64,000 bases of DNA from Clostridiales bacterium (GTDB lineage Bacteria > Bacillota > Clostridia > Christensenellales > CAG-138). The stretch spans positions 62,001 to 126,000 of the forward strand of contig SFEL01000007.1 of NCBI GenBank assembly GCA_004557245.1. Direction: 5' to 3'. Numbering within the stretch: position 1 is the stretch's first letter; each line of letters starts with the position of its first letter. Both the position numbers and the translations under genes were made by a program. Shown here piece by piece: positions 1-8,307 of this stretch. The notes under the pieces are model-generated. The model had not been told where the DNA came from and ran no database searches. It saw nothing but the letters and a program-made list of their open reading frames with translations.

Positions 1-1
1 G

Positions 2-358
2 CAGAGCCTTGGCAGCTATGAGCTGCCGGACGGAGATACCGTCGAAAAGATGGTACAGCTTGGCATGGAGTACGCTCGGAGCATGGGCATGGCGCCATAT
101 TATATGTACCGCCAGAAGTACATGAGCGGCAACCTGGAGAACGTCGGTTATGCCAGGCCGGGAAAGGTCTGCATGTACAACATTGACATGATGGAGGAGA
201 CGACCTCCATAATGGCACATGGCGCGGGTGCTATGACCAAGCGCATATTCGATGGGGAATGCCGCGTGGAGCGCATACCCAATCCCAAGGACGTGAACAC
301 TTACATAGCAAAGGTACATACCGTTGACGGCGAGAAGCGGGAGCTGTATTCAAAGTAG
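2..358 (+). CDS. hemZ: Oxygen-independent coproporphyrinogen III oxidase-like HemZ, C-terminal part
   Basis: The gene is cut by the left window edge; the last 118 codons are visible. The reading frame is open from base 2 and runs through the internal ATG at 50. The residues YRQKYMSGNLENVGYA, CMYNIDMMEE and the GAGA segment match what I know of the C-terminal region of the HemZ branch of HemN-type radical SAM proteins, which are annotated as anaerobic coproporphyrinogen dehydrogenases of heme synthesis. The radical SAM CxxxCxxC motif would lie upstream of the window and cannot be seen. hemZ directly upstream of hisS is a familiar Firmicutes order. The stop at 356-358 is followed by a strong new promoter, so the next operon is transcribed independently. 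Confidence 0.75.
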   Translation, partial: QSLGSYELPDGDTVEKMVQLGMEYARSMGMAPYYMYRQKYMSGNLENVGYARPGKVCMYNIDMMEETTSIMAHGAGAMTKRIFDGECRVERIPNPKDVNTYIAKVHTVDGEKRELYSK

Positions 359-367
359 CATACTTTC

Positions 368-396
368 TTGACATTTTTAGCCTGCGATTATATAAT
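368..396 (+). promoter_or_regulatory. Consensus sigma-A promoter of the T-box hisS-aspS operon
   Basis: TTGACA at 368-373, a 17-base spacer, and TATAAT at 391-396 match the vegetative consensus at all twelve positions. Transcription should start near 403, just ahead of the T-box leader. Confidence 0.85.
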
Positions 397-402
397 TAAC
401 AG

Positions 403-628
403 GAATATTGGCATTGACCGGAAGAGCGGCGAAATTAAGCCTTCTTTAGAGAGCGTGGGCCCTGGCTGAAAGCCCCGCGGAGACTATCGCCGGAGACGCC
501 CGTGAGCCGGCGGGTAAAAAGCCCGCCCGTATGGCCTGCGTTAAGGGCCTTGAGCCGGGGCTTTTATTAGCCCAATTAGGGTGGTACCGCGGGTCTCCCG
601 TCCCTTTGCCGGGCGGGAGACCTTTTTA
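403..628 (+). promoter_or_regulatory. T-box riboswitch leader of hisS-aspS
   Basis: The T-box sequence AGGGTGGTACCGCG is at 578-591; its TGGTACCGCG part pairs with uncharged tRNA acceptor ends in this class. Upstream, AGAGAG near 457-462 and GGCTGAAAGCC near 463-475 fit the apical part of Stem I. The leader ends in an intrinsic terminator: GGTCTCCCG at 592-600 pairs with CGGGAGACC at 614-622, followed by a T run. A GAC triplet at 482-484 is a possible aspartate specifier, but I could not fold Stem I reliably. Uncharged cognate tRNA should favour read-through into hisS-aspS. Confidence 0.9.
592..628 (+). terminator. T-box-controlled intrinsic terminator
   Basis: GGTCTCCCG and CGGGAGACC form a 9-bp stem around 13 bases, followed by CTTTTTATTATT. 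The left arm overlaps the antiterminator pairing region next to the T-box sequence, as expected for this regulatory switch. Confidence 0.85.
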
Positions 629-655
629 TTATTAAATAGAATGCGAGGAGAAATC

Positions 656-1921
656 ATGGCAATTCAGGCGCCGAAGGGCACTAAGGACGTTACGCCGAGA
701 GAAAGCTATAAGTGGCAGTATATTGAGAAGATCGCAAGGGAGACCTGCGACAACTTCGGGTTCAGCGAGATACGCACCCCCGTCATTGAGCATACCGAGC
801 TGTTCCTTCGGGGAGTGGGCGATACCACGGATATAGTGCAGAAAGAAATGTACACCTTTGATGACAAGGGCGGCAGGTCCATAACCCTCAAGCCCGAGGG
901 TACTGCCGGTGCAGGCCGCATGTTCATAGAAAACAACCTCTTCAACGACCCTCAGCCTACCAAGATGTATTATCTCTACTGTCCTGTGTTTCGCTATGAT
1001 AAGCCTCAGGCGGGAAGATTGCGCGAGCATCATCAGTTTGGCGTGGAGGTCTATGGCGCACCCCGGGCAAGCATAGATGCCGAATGCATCGAGCTTGCCA
1101 TGACCGTTCTCGATAAAATAGGTGTGAAGGGTCTTTCCGTAAACATAAACAGCATAGGCTGTCCCAATTGCAGGCCAAAATACAATGAGATGCTCAGGGA
1201 GTATCTCAGAAGCAAATACGACGGCCTCTGCGAGACCTGCAAGAGCCGCTTCGAGAAGAACCCTCTTCGCATATTGGACTGCAAGGAAGAAAAGTGCAAG
1301 AGGATATGCGAGGGCGCGCCTACTATTCTGGACTGTCTCTGCGGCGACTGCAAGGCACACTTTGAAGAGCTGAAGGGCTGCCTTGACAGCGTAGGCATAC
1401 AGTACAAGGTGGATCCCTTCATAGTGCGCGGGCTGGACTATTATACAAAGACCGTGTTCGAGATAATCGCAAACAGTGAGGGATATTCAGGAACGGTATG
1501 CGGCGGAGGCCGCTATGACGGACTTCTGGAGCAGCTTGGCGGCCCCAAGCTTCCCGGAATAGGCTTCGGCATGGGCATGGAAAGGCTGCTGCTCATAGCA
1601 GAGCTTTCGGGAGCTCAGATACCCCAGCCACGCAACGTTGAGGTATATGTTGCGGCGATGGGCGAGGAGGCCCGCAGGGTGGGCTTCACCCTTACCGCAA
1701 AGCTCCGCGGCAGCGGCATAAAGACCGAATTCGACCATGTAGGCAAGAGCTTCAAGGCACAGTTCAAGTACGCCAACAAGATAGGCGCCAGATTCGTGGC
1801 TATCTTAGGCGACGAGGAGCTTGAACGGGGCGAGGTAAAGCTCAAGGATATGGAAACAGGGGACGAGGGCTATGTTCCAATAGCCGCCCTTGGGAATAGA
1901 GTACAGCAAATTTTAAGATAA
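656..1921 (+). CDS. hisS: Histidyl-tRNA synthetase
   Basis: This class II synthetase charges tRNA-His with histidine. The start is ATG 656, preceded by GCGAGGAG, giving 421 residues starting MAIQAPKGTKDV; the longer upstream frame would run back into the T-box terminator. Class II motif 2 is seen in REHHQFGVE (about 124-131), the histidine-binding loop in VRGLDYY (257-263), and motif 3 in GIGFGMGMERLLL. A Cys-rich insertion at about 169-232 (CPNC, CETC, DCKEEKC, CLCGDC) sits between motif 2 and the VRGLDYY loop. I have seen the same insertion in other clostridial HisRS proteins, and it may bind metal. The C-terminal anticodon-binding domain is complete. The gene is first in a T-box-controlled operon, 15 bases ahead of aspS. 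Confidence 0.97.
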   Translation: MAIQAPKGTKDVTPRESYKWQYIEKIARETCDNFGFSEIRTPVIEHTELFLRGVGDTTDIVQKEMYTFDDKGGRSITLKPEGTAGAGRMFIENNLFNDPQPTKMYYLYCPVFRYDKPQAGRLREHHQFGVEVYGAPRASIDAECIELAMTVLDKIGVKGLSVNINSIGCPNCRPKYNEMLREYLRSKYDGLCETCKSRFEKNPLRILDCKEEKCKRICEGAPTILDCLCGDCKAHFEELKGCLDSVGIQYKVDPFIVRGLDYYTKTVFEIIANSEGYSGTVCGGGRYDGLLEQLGGPKLPGIGFGMGMERLLLIAELSGAQIPQPRNVEVYVAAMGEEARRVGFTLTAKLRGSGIKTEFDHVGKSFKAQFKYANKIGARFVAILGDEELERGEVKLKDMETGDEGYVPIAALGNRVQQILR

Positions 1922-1936
1922 GAGAGGAAAAGTACA

Positions 1937-3733
1937 ATGGCAGAACTGCTTCAGGGTTGGAAACGCACACACTACTGCGCAGAGCCTACTGTGGACGAGG
2001 TAGGCAAGGAAATGGTGCTCATGGGCTGGGCCGGAACATGGCGTAACCTGGGTTCCCTCATATTCATAGGCCTTCGCGACCGCACCGGCACCATGCAGGT
2101 GACCTTTAACGAGAGCGAGCTTCCTAAGGAAGTATTTGAAAAGGCTGAAACCATCCGCAGCGAGTATGTCATCGCCGTAAAGGGCGTACTGGCAAGGCGC
2201 GATGAGAAGATGGTAAACAGAAACATGAAGACCGGCGAGCTGGAGCTTATTGCCAAGGAGCTGAAGATACTGGGCGTATCCGAGACTCCTCCCTTCTACA
2301 TCGACGATAACGTGAATGCCGCCGAGCAGCTCCGCCTTAAGTATCGCTATCTGGATCTGCGCCGTCCCTGCATGCAGGCAAACATGCTCATGCGCAGCAA
2401 GATAACCAAGGTAGCTCACGAGTACTTCGCAGAGCAGGGTTTCATAGAGATAGAGACTCCTACCCTCTGCAAAAGCACCCCCGAGGGCGCCCGCGACTAT
2501 CTGGTACCCAGCCGAGTACAGCCCGGCAAGTTCTATGCTCTGCCCCAGAGCCCCCAGATATTCAAGCAGCTGCTCATGCTTTCCGGCTTTGACCGCTATA
2601 TGCAGATAGCCCGCTGTTACCGCGACGAGGACCTGCGCGCAGACCGTCAGCCCGAGTTCACGCAGATCGACCTTGAGATGTCCTTCGTGGAGCAGGACGA
2701 CGTAATGAACGTTCAGGAGGGCTTCATCAAGCGCCTGATGAAGGAAACTCTGGATGTAGACATTCAGCTTCCTCTGCCTCGCATAACCTGGCAGGAAGCC
2801 ATGGATCGTTACGGCTCGGACAAGCCCGATACCCGTTTTGGCCTTGAGTTCGTAAACGTAAGCGATATAGTGAAGGACTGCGGCTTCGGCGCATTTGCGG
2901 ACGCAGTCAAGGGCGGCGGCTCCGTGCGCTGCATCAACGTAGAAGGCGGCGTGGAGCATTTTACCCGTAAACAGATAGACGCGTTTGGCGACCTGGTAAA
3001 GACCTACCGGGCAAAGGGTCTCGCGTGGCTGAGTATGAAGCCCGAGGGAATCCAGTGCTCCTTCGCAAAGTTCCTCACCGAGGATCAGATAAAGGCCATA
3101 CTGGAGCGCGCCAACGCCAAGACCGGCGACATACTGTTCTTTGTTGCGGACGCAAAGGATACGGTAGTATATCAGGCTCTGGGCGCCCTGCGCCTTGAGC
3201 TGGGCCGCAGGCTCGGCCTCATGGACGATACCAAGTTCAACTTCCTGTGGGTAATAGAATTCCCCCAGTTCGAGTGGAGCGAGGAAGACGGAAGGTACTA
3301 CGCCATGCATCACCCCTTCACCTCACCTATGGATGAAGATCTGGACCTGCTGGATACCGATCAGGGCAAGGTTCGCGCCAAAGCATATGATATCGTGCTC
3401 AACGGCAACGAGATTGGCGGCGGTTCCATACGTATCCACTCCCCCGAGGTACAGGAGAAGATGTTTGAGAAGCTGGGCTTTACCAAGGAAGAGGCCTGGG
3501 AGCGCTTCGGCTTCCTGATGGGCGCCTTCAAGTACGGCACTCCTCCTCACGGCGGCCTTGCATACGGTCTGGACAGGCTGGCCATGCTCATCACCAGGGC
3601 TTCCAGTATACGCGACGTCATAGCCTTCCCGAAGGTACAGACCGCGTCCTGCCTCATGTCCGGCTGCCCCGACGTAGTAGAGCAGGCACAGCTTGAGGAG
3701 CTGCATATAGAGACTGTTGCTGATAAGGAGTAA
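1937..3733 (+). CDS. aspS: Aspartyl-tRNA synthetase
   Basis: The 598-residue protein has the usual bacterial AspRS length and charges tRNA-Asp (or tRNA-Asp and tRNA-Asn in non-discriminating forms). Visible parts are an N-terminal OB fold (about 10-110), the LPQSPQ aspartate-pocket segment (about 202-207), motif 2 RCYRDEDLRADRQPEFTQ (226-243), a bacterial GAD-type insertion in the middle third, and motif 3 GLAYGLDRL near the C terminus. ATG 1937 follows AGAGGAAAA. It lies 15 bases after hisS with no terminator, so the T-box controls both genes. rseC starts 3 bases after its stop. Confidence 0.97.
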   Translation: MAELLQGWKRTHYCAEPTVDEVGKEMVLMGWAGTWRNLGSLIFIGLRDRTGTMQVTFNESELPKEVFEKAETIRSEYVIAVKGVLARRDEKMVNRNMKTGELELIAKELKILGVSETPPFYIDDNVNAAEQLRLKYRYLDLRRPCMQANMLMRSKITKVAHEYFAEQGFIEIETPTLCKSTPEGARDYLVPSRVQPGKFYALPQSPQIFKQLLMLSGFDRYMQIARCYRDEDLRADRQPEFTQIDLEMSFVEQDDVMNVQEGFIKRLMKETLDVDIQLPLPRITWQEAMDRYGSDKPDTRFGLEFVNVSDIVKDCGFGAFADAVKGGGSVRCINVEGGVEHFTRKQIDAFGDLVKTYRAKGLAWLSMKPEGIQCSFAKFLTEDQIKAILERANAKTGDILFFVADAKDTVVYQALGALRLELGRRLGLMDDTKFNFLWVIEFPQFEWSEEDGRYYAMHHPFTSPMDEDLDLLDTDQGKVRAKAYDIVLNGNEIGGGSIRIHSPEVQEKMFEKLGFTKEEAWERFGFLMGAFKYGTPPHGGLAYGLDRLAMLITRASSIRDVIAFPKVQTASCLMSGCPDVVEQAQLEELHIETVADKE

Positions 3734-3736
3734 GCC

Positions 3737-4165
3737 ATGGCGGGAGAAGAACTTCGCCAGACAGGCAAGGTGGTCGAGCTTAAGGGCAAGCTTGCGGTAG
3801 TACGCTTTCAGCGCAGCGACGCCTGCGGCCACTGCAACGCCTGCTTTCATTTCGGCTCAAACGAGGCGGATATAGAGATAGATAACTCCTGCGACGCCGG
3901 GGTAGGCGATATAGTGGCTATAGAGCTGCACAGCGGCAGCATGTTCAAGGCCAGCGCAATAGCTTACGGCATACCCCTCATAGGGCTTATGCTGGGCGTA
4001 TTTATAGGAAGCAGGATAAGCAATATGTTCGCGGTAATCGGCGGCGTACTGCTCTGCTGCGGCACCTACTTTATACTCAAGGGCCTTGATCCCGCGTTTT
4101 CCAAAATGCGTGAGTTCAAACCCCGCATGATCGAGATAGTGGGCCACGAAGACGAGCAGCAGTAA
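3737..4165 (+). CDS. RseC/MucC-family SoxR-reducing-system-like membrane protein
   Basis: The 142-residue protein has an N-terminal soluble part with a CGHCNAC cysteine cluster (residues about 32-38), followed by two hydrophobic segments (about 75-92 and 95-112) and a short charged tail. This layout is that of the RseC/MucC family, whose members are linked to electron-transfer (Rnf) and SoxR reduction systems. The Cys cluster is the likely redox or metal site. It begins 3 bases after aspS and ends at a strong terminator, so it is the last gene of the hisS-aspS unit. Its metabolic role in this organism cannot be read from the context. Confidence 0.8.
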   Translation: MAGEELRQTGKVVELKGKLAVVRFQRSDACGHCNACFHFGSNEADIEIDNSCDAGVGDIVAIELHSGSMFKASAIAYGIPLIGLMLGVFIGSRISNMFAVIGGVLLCCGTYFILKGLDPAFSKMREFKPRMIEIVGHEDEQQ

Positions 4166-4181
4166 TTTAAAAAAACGATAT

Positions 4182-4224
4182 TAAATAAAGCGCGGTGATT
4201 GCAATATTGCCGCGCTTTATTTAT
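4182..4224 (+). terminator. Intrinsic terminator of the hisS-aspS-rseC operon
   Basis: TAAATAAAGCGCGG (4182-4195) and CCGCGCTTTATTTA (4210-4223) form a perfect 14-bp stem with a 14-base loop. The A and T runs make it a candidate in both directions. Confidence 0.8.
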
Positions 4225-4227
4225 AAT
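4199..4227 (+). promoter_or_regulatory. glyA promoter embedded in the upstream terminator
   Basis: TTGCAA at 4199-4204 lies in the terminator loop, and TATAAT at 4222-4227 overlaps the end of the descending arm. The spacer is 17 bases. Transcription would start near 4234, about 35 bases before the glyA start. Confidence 0.6.
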
Positions 4228-4268
4228 CAATTAGTATGCACAAATTGGAACCTTCAGGGGGTGAAGCC

Positions 4269-5513
4269 ATGATACAGCTTGATATTATAAGAGAGGCCGC
4301 GCCCGACGTTGCGGAAGCGATGTTGAATGAACTTTTGCGGCAGCGGAGAAATATAGAGCTCATAGCCTCGGAAAATTTCGTGTCGCCTGCGGTTATGGCA
4401 GCCATGGGCAGCCATCTTACAAATAAATATGCCGAAGGGTATCCTGATAAGCGTTACTACGGCGGCTGCGAATATGTGGACGTAGTGGAGAACATCGCGC
4501 GGGACCGCGCCTGCCAGCTTTTCGGTGCGGAGCACGCCAACGTACAGCCCCACGGTGGCTCCAGCGCCAATTTTGCAGTATACTTCGCCCTGCTTCAGCC
4601 CGGCGATAAGGTGCTGGGCATGGATCTTTCCCACGGCGGCCACCTTACTCACGGAAGCCCCGTCAATATGTCCGGTCAATACTATACCTTCTATTCCTAC
4701 GGTCTCGACCCCGAGACGGAGTGCATAGATTACGACGAGGTGCGAAAAAAGGCGCTCGATATAAGGCCTAAGCTGATCATTGCGGGCGCGTCGGCGTACC
4801 CGCGCGGGATAGACTACAAGAGGTTCCGCGATATAGCCGACGAGGCAGGCGCCCTCCTCATGGTGGACATGGCTCACATTGCAGGCCTTGCGGCGGCGGG
4901 ACTGCATATGAACCCCGTACCATATGCCGATGTTGTAACTACAACTACCCATAAGACGCTGCGCGGCCCAAGGGGCGGCATGATACTATGCAAAAAAGAA
5001 TTTGCCAACGCCATAGACAAGGCCATATTCCCCGGTACACAGGGCGGTCCGCTGATGCATATAATCGCAGCAAAGGCAGTATGCTTTGAGGAAGCGCAAA
5101 AGCCCGAGTTCAAGGCATATCAGCAGCGAATAATCGACAATGCCAAGGCGCTGGAAAGAAGCCTGAAGGCGGAGGGCGTAAGGCTGGTATCAGGCGGTAC
5201 GGACAACCATCTGCTTCTGCTGGATCTGGGATCGGATGGACTTACAGGCAAGGAGGTTGAACAGCTTCTGGATCGGGCCAACATAACCGTAAACAAGAAC
5301 AGCGTGCCTAACGAGACCCGCAAACCTACCGTTACCAGCGGCATAAGGGTGGGTACGCCTGCGGCTACCACCAGAGGCCTCAATGAAGACGACTTTGTAC
5401 TTGTGGGCAGGTTGATAGCTGACATAATAAAAAACGGAGAGGAAGCAGTGGAACGCGTTGCAGCTAAGGTAAGGGAAATAACGGATAAGTACCCGCTGTA
5501 TCCCGGCGAATAA
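4269..5513 (+). CDS. glyA: Serine hydroxymethyltransferase
   Basis: GlyA is a PLP enzyme that interconverts serine and glycine while charging tetrahydrofolate with a one-carbon unit in the cytoplasm. ATG 4269 is chosen because AGGGGGTGAA sits just upstream and the protein then starts MIQLDIIREA, giving 414 residues, the normal length. NIELIASENFVS (28-39), the substrate region DLSHGGHLTHG (119-129), and the PLP lysine in TTTTHKTLRGPRGG (Lys229) are all present. The gene follows the previous terminator, has its own promoter, and is followed 10 bases later by the MFS gene without a clear ribosome-binding site. Confidence 0.96.
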   Translation: MIQLDIIREAAPDVAEAMLNELLRQRRNIELIASENFVSPAVMAAMGSHLTNKYAEGYPDKRYYGGCEYVDVVENIARDRACQLFGAEHANVQPHGGSSANFAVYFALLQPGDKVLGMDLSHGGHLTHGSPVNMSGQYYTFYSYGLDPETECIDYDEVRKKALDIRPKLIIAGASAYPRGIDYKRFRDIADEAGALLMVDMAHIAGLAAAGLHMNPVPYADVVTTTTHKTLRGPRGGMILCKKEFANAIDKAIFPGTQGGPLMHIIAAKAVCFEEAQKPEFKAYQQRIIDNAKALERSLKAEGVRLVSGGTDNHLLLLDLGSDGLTGKEVEQLLDRANITVNKNSVPNETRKPTVTSGIRVGTPAATTRGLNEDDFVLVGRLIADIIKNGEEAVERVAAKVREITDKYPLYPGE

Positions 5514-5523
5514 CATTTATATC

Positions 5524-6689
5524 ATGAACAGGCTCTGGACAAAGAATTACACTATAATAACCATAGGCAGCGTCGTATCCATGCTGGGCAACAGCATGGC
5601 CGGCTTTGCAATGAGCCTTTTTGTGCTGGATTATACCCAATCCCCGCTGTATTACGCCATATATATGTTCCTGTATACCCTGCCCCAGATAGCGGCGCCG
5701 GTACTTGCCGGGCCGCTCATGGACAGGTTTTCCCGGCGCAAGACCATATATATTCTTGATTTTGCCTCCATGGCCATATATGCCCTGCTGGCAGGGCTGA
5801 TGCACTTTGGGCTTTTCAACTTCTGGGTATTTGCATCCATAACATTCATAATAGGCACCATACACAGCGCCTACACTGTGGCTTTCGAAAGTTTTTACCC
5901 CATGCTGGTGTCTGAGGGCAACTACATAAAGGCTTATTCGGTACTCAGCACACTTGAGACGCTGGTGCTGGTGATGATACCCGTATCCACCTTCTTATAT
6001 AAGACGGTGGGAATGGTATGGCTGATGCTGATAAATTCCGCCTGCTTTTGCACTGCAGCCATATTCGAGACGCAGATAAGCGACGTGGAGGGCAAGGAGC
6101 GACAAAGCGACTCGAGATACACATTCGGCGGCTATATGGAGGATATGAAGGAGGGAATGCGCTACCTCTGGACGGAAAAGGGCCTTTTGTATATAACCCT
6201 GTATTTCATATTCTGCTTTATGGCCATGGGCGCATCTAACGTCATAACGCTGCCTTACTTTAAAGCGGGGTACGATAACGGCGAGTACATCTACATGTCG
6301 GTCTGGGGTTTTATGGTATTGGGCCGTGTACTTGGCGGCATGATGCACTACAGGCTGCATTTGCCGGAGAAGCATAAGTTCACAATAGCTGTGTGTGTAT
6401 ACGTCGCTGCTTCCTGCAGGGGATACTGGGCGTAACGTCCTATAATATTCGCATATCTTCTACCCAGTCATATGTTCCTGATAACCGCAAGGGCAGATTC
6501 AACGGCACCTTCCTGATGCTGACCACCATAGGCTCCCTGCTGGGGCAGCTCCTGGCCGGACTGCTTACGGAAATAATGCCGATACGTGGGGTGCTGAGCC
6601 TGTTCATGGGCATAAGCGGCGCATCGGCCATTATCATAATGGGAAGGGGAAGAAACGAGGTAAAACCCATATACAATAAAAGACAGTAA
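5524..6689 (+). pseudogene. MFS exporter gene broken by a small deletion and frame change
   Basis: Two frames encode consecutive parts of one MFS transporter of the DHA/multidrug-export type. 5524-6435 gives TM1 to about TM8, including PLMDRFSRRK of the TM2-3 loop. The last residues before its stop lose similarity near 6400. From about 6405 another frame reads LQGILGVTSYNIRISSTQSY, as expected for the TM9-10 region, and runs to 6689. Summing both pieces gives about 385 residues, some 20 short of the family size, so a short deletion is more likely than a single indel. No convincing ribosome-binding site precedes ATG 5524. An active frameshifted product cannot be excluded, but the missing segment argues for loss of function. 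Substrate unknown. Confidence 0.65.
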
Positions 6690-6691
6690 AT

Positions 6692-6718
6692 AAAAAAGTG
6701 GCTTGAAGCCACTTTTTT
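6692..6718. terminator. Bidirectional terminator
   Basis: AAAAAAGTGGCTT and AAGCCACTTTTTT form a palindromic hairpin with A and T runs on both sides, between the plus-strand MFS remnant and the minus-strand trpS unit. The core AAAAAGTGGC...GCCACTTTTT also forms the terminal hairpin of the 160-bp repeats at 12.2 and 17.4 kb. Confidence 0.85.
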
Positions 6719-6729
6719 AGGTTAGAATA

Positions 6730-6834
6730 TCAGTTCAGCCTTTTTCCGCGGTCGGGGCAGTATTCCGGCATATCCTTCAACGCCGGAAGGGACTTTTTAC
6801 AGTGTGGGCAGCGGTAAAAGACGGCGTACTTCAT
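6730..6834 (-). CDS. Tiny zinc-ribbon ORF
   Basis: A 34-codon frame reads MKYAVFYRCPHCKKSLP and continues with MPEYCPDRGKRLN. It has CPHC followed by a lone Cys where a second CxxC would be expected, because CPDR replaces CPxC. It overlaps the end of the upstream zinc-ribbon gene by 0 bases and has no clear ribosome-binding site. It may be a real small protein, or a decayed copy of the zinc ribbon encoded just upstream (FYRCPFCGARL versus FYRCPHCKKSL). I favour a degenerate partial duplication. Confidence 0.35.
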   Translation of the reverse strand: MKYAVFYRCPHCKKSLPALKDMPEYCPDRGKRLN

Positions 6835-6844
6835 GAAGCCTGCG

Positions 6845-7165
6845 CTAAAGCCGGCTGTTGCCGTCCTCGGGAGGATCGGTGTTCTCGAGAGGGTGCTCGG
6901 CGTCAACTATAAGCTGGCGCTCACACTCGGGACAATGGCGTGGTACGCCTCCGCGGATCTTCATTAGCCGCGCTCCGCAGAAGGGGCAGCGGTAGAATAT
7001 CAGCGCCTGACCGTAGCCGCCGACTATACACACTATTGCGATTATATATGCGGCGATAAGGTTCCTGTTCATGACGTAAAGCGCTATAAGTATGCCCAGC
7101 ATGGGCACTATTTTGAATATGTTATAGCTGAGCATGAGCCTGCTCTTGAGTTTATCCATATCCAT
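6845..7165 (-). CDS. Small membrane protein with C-terminal zinc ribbon
   Basis: The 106-residue protein has two hydrophobic segments (about 14-32 and 34-54), followed by a zinc ribbon with CPFC and CPEC (about 60-63 and 77-80) and an acidic tail. The ATG overlaps the trpS stop in a TGATG junction, so it is probably translationally coupled to trpS. I do not recognise a characterised family; the layout suggests a membrane-tethered metal-binding or adaptor domain facing the cytoplasm. Confidence 0.7.
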   Translation of the reverse strand: MDMDKLKSRLMLSYNIFKIVPMLGILIALYVMNRNLIAAYIIAIVCIVGGYGQALIFYRCPFCGARLMKIRGGVPRHCPECERQLIVDAEHPLENTDPPEDGNSRL

Positions 7166-8166
7166 CAGGCGAGACCTACCTTTCTGTATACTTTGCGGAG
7201 GGTCTTTCGGGCCTGCGCAGAAGCCTTCTCTGCTCCATCCGACATTATCTTCTCCAGGTATGCTTTATCCGAAAGTATCTTCTTATATTCGTTTTGAACG
7301 GGTTCAAGTCCGGCTATTACGGCTTCGGCAACTTCAGCCTTGAGGCTGCCGTAGCCAAGGCCGTCGAAATGCTTTACTGCTTCGTCCATGGTGAGCCCCG
7401 TGAAGGAGGTATATATGGAGAGGAGGTTGGATACGCCGGGCTTATTCTCGGGGTCGAACGCGATGAAGGTATCGCTGTCGGTGACCGCGCGCTTGAACTT
7501 TTTCATTATGACGGAAGGATCGTCCATTATGGCCACGAAGCCGTTGGGGTTAGGATCGGATTTGCTCATCTTCATGGATGGATCCTGCAAGCTCATGACC
7601 CGGGCGCCGAACTGGGGTATGAAGCCCTCGGGTATCTTGAAGGTTTCGCCGTAGGCGTTGTTGAAGCGGATGGCGATATCCCGTGCGATCTCGATGTGCT
7701 GCTTCTGGTCCGCACCGACGGGCACCAGATCGCTCTGATAAAGCAGTATGTCGCCTGCCATCAGCACCGGGTAGGTGAAAAGGCCTGCGTTTATATTGTC
7801 CGCGTGCTTTGCGGATTTATCCTTGAACTGTGTCATTCGGGAGAGCTCGCCCATATAGGTGTTGCAGCACAGCACCCAGTTAAGCTCAGCGTGCTCGTGA
7901 ACGTGGGACTGCACAAACAGTACGGATTTTTCGGGATCTATGCCGCAGGCCAGCAGCAGCGCCACAGTCTCGCCGGCGCGCCTTCTCAGGTCGGCGGGGT
8001 CCTGGCGAACGGTCAGGGCGTGAAGATTGGCGACGCAGTAATAGCAGAGCCTGTCATCGGTCTGCAAGAGCTTCCAATTTTTGAGCGCGCCAACATAATT
8101 GCCCAAGGTGGGGGAGCCAGAGGGCTGTATGCCGCTGAGTACTGTCTTCTTTTCCTGTTCTGCCAT
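7165..8166 (-). CDS. trpS: Tryptophanyl-tRNA synthetase
   Basis: This class I synthetase charges tRNA-Trp. The 333-residue length is typical. The HIGH-type motif is PTLGNY (19-24) after SGIQPSG, and the KMSKS loop is KMSKS (199-203). MAGDILLY and GADQKQHIE are standard active-site segments. ATG 8166 follows a GGAGGTTATAT ribosome-binding region. I see no T-box: the leader is only about 40 bases from a sigma-A-like promoter. A small zinc-ribbon membrane gene overlaps its stop. It is divergent from dnaX. Confidence 0.97.
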   Translation of the reverse strand: MAEQEKKTVLSGIQPSGSPTLGNYVGALKNWKLLQTDDRLCYYCVANLHALTVRQDPADLRRRAGETVALLLACGIDPEKSVLFVQSHVHEHAELNWVLCCNTYMGELSRMTQFKDKSAKHADNINAGLFTYPVLMAGDILLYQSDLVPVGADQKQHIEIARDIAIRFNNAYGETFKIPEGFIPQFGARVMSLQDPSMKMSKSDPNPNGFVAIMDDPSVIMKKFKRAVTDSDTFIAFDPENKPGVSNLLSIYTSFTGLTMDEAVKHFDGLGYGSLKAEVAEAVIAGLEPVQNEYKKILSDKAYLEKIMSDGAEKASAQARKTLRKVYRKVGLA

Positions 8167-8210
8167 TTTATTTATATAACCTCCATGATTTCACCTGTTC
8201 ACATTAAAAT

Positions 8211-8239
8211 ATTATACTTTATTTGACTCGGGATAGCAA
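8211..8239 (-). promoter_or_regulatory. trpS promoter
   Basis: Read on the minus strand, TTGCTA (8239-8234), a 17-base spacer and TATAAT (8216-8211) form a good sigma-A promoter about 45 bases upstream of trpS. Confidence 0.6.
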
Positions 8240-8246
8240 CATTCCC

Positions 8247-8280
8247 TTGTTTGACCTTTTGCGCGATGCTACAATATAAA
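8247..8280 (+). promoter_or_regulatory. dnaX promoter region
   Basis: Two overlapping candidates exist: TTGTTT (8247-8252) with TACAAT (8270-8275, spacer 17), and TTGACC (8251-8256) with TATAAA (8275-8280, spacer 18). They are divergent from the trpS promoter. Confidence 0.5.
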
Positions 8281-8307
8281 ATACAAATAATCAAACTGGA
8301 GGCAAGC

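Noticed and set aside
1913..3313. A 466-codon open frame on the minus strand
   Set aside because: It lies opposite aspS, whose protein motifs are complete, and its composition is that of a reverse-frame shadow of GC-rich coding DNA.
7294..8226. A 310-codon open frame on the plus strand
   Set aside because: It lies opposite trpS, which has all class I synthetase motifs, and it has no ribosome-binding site.
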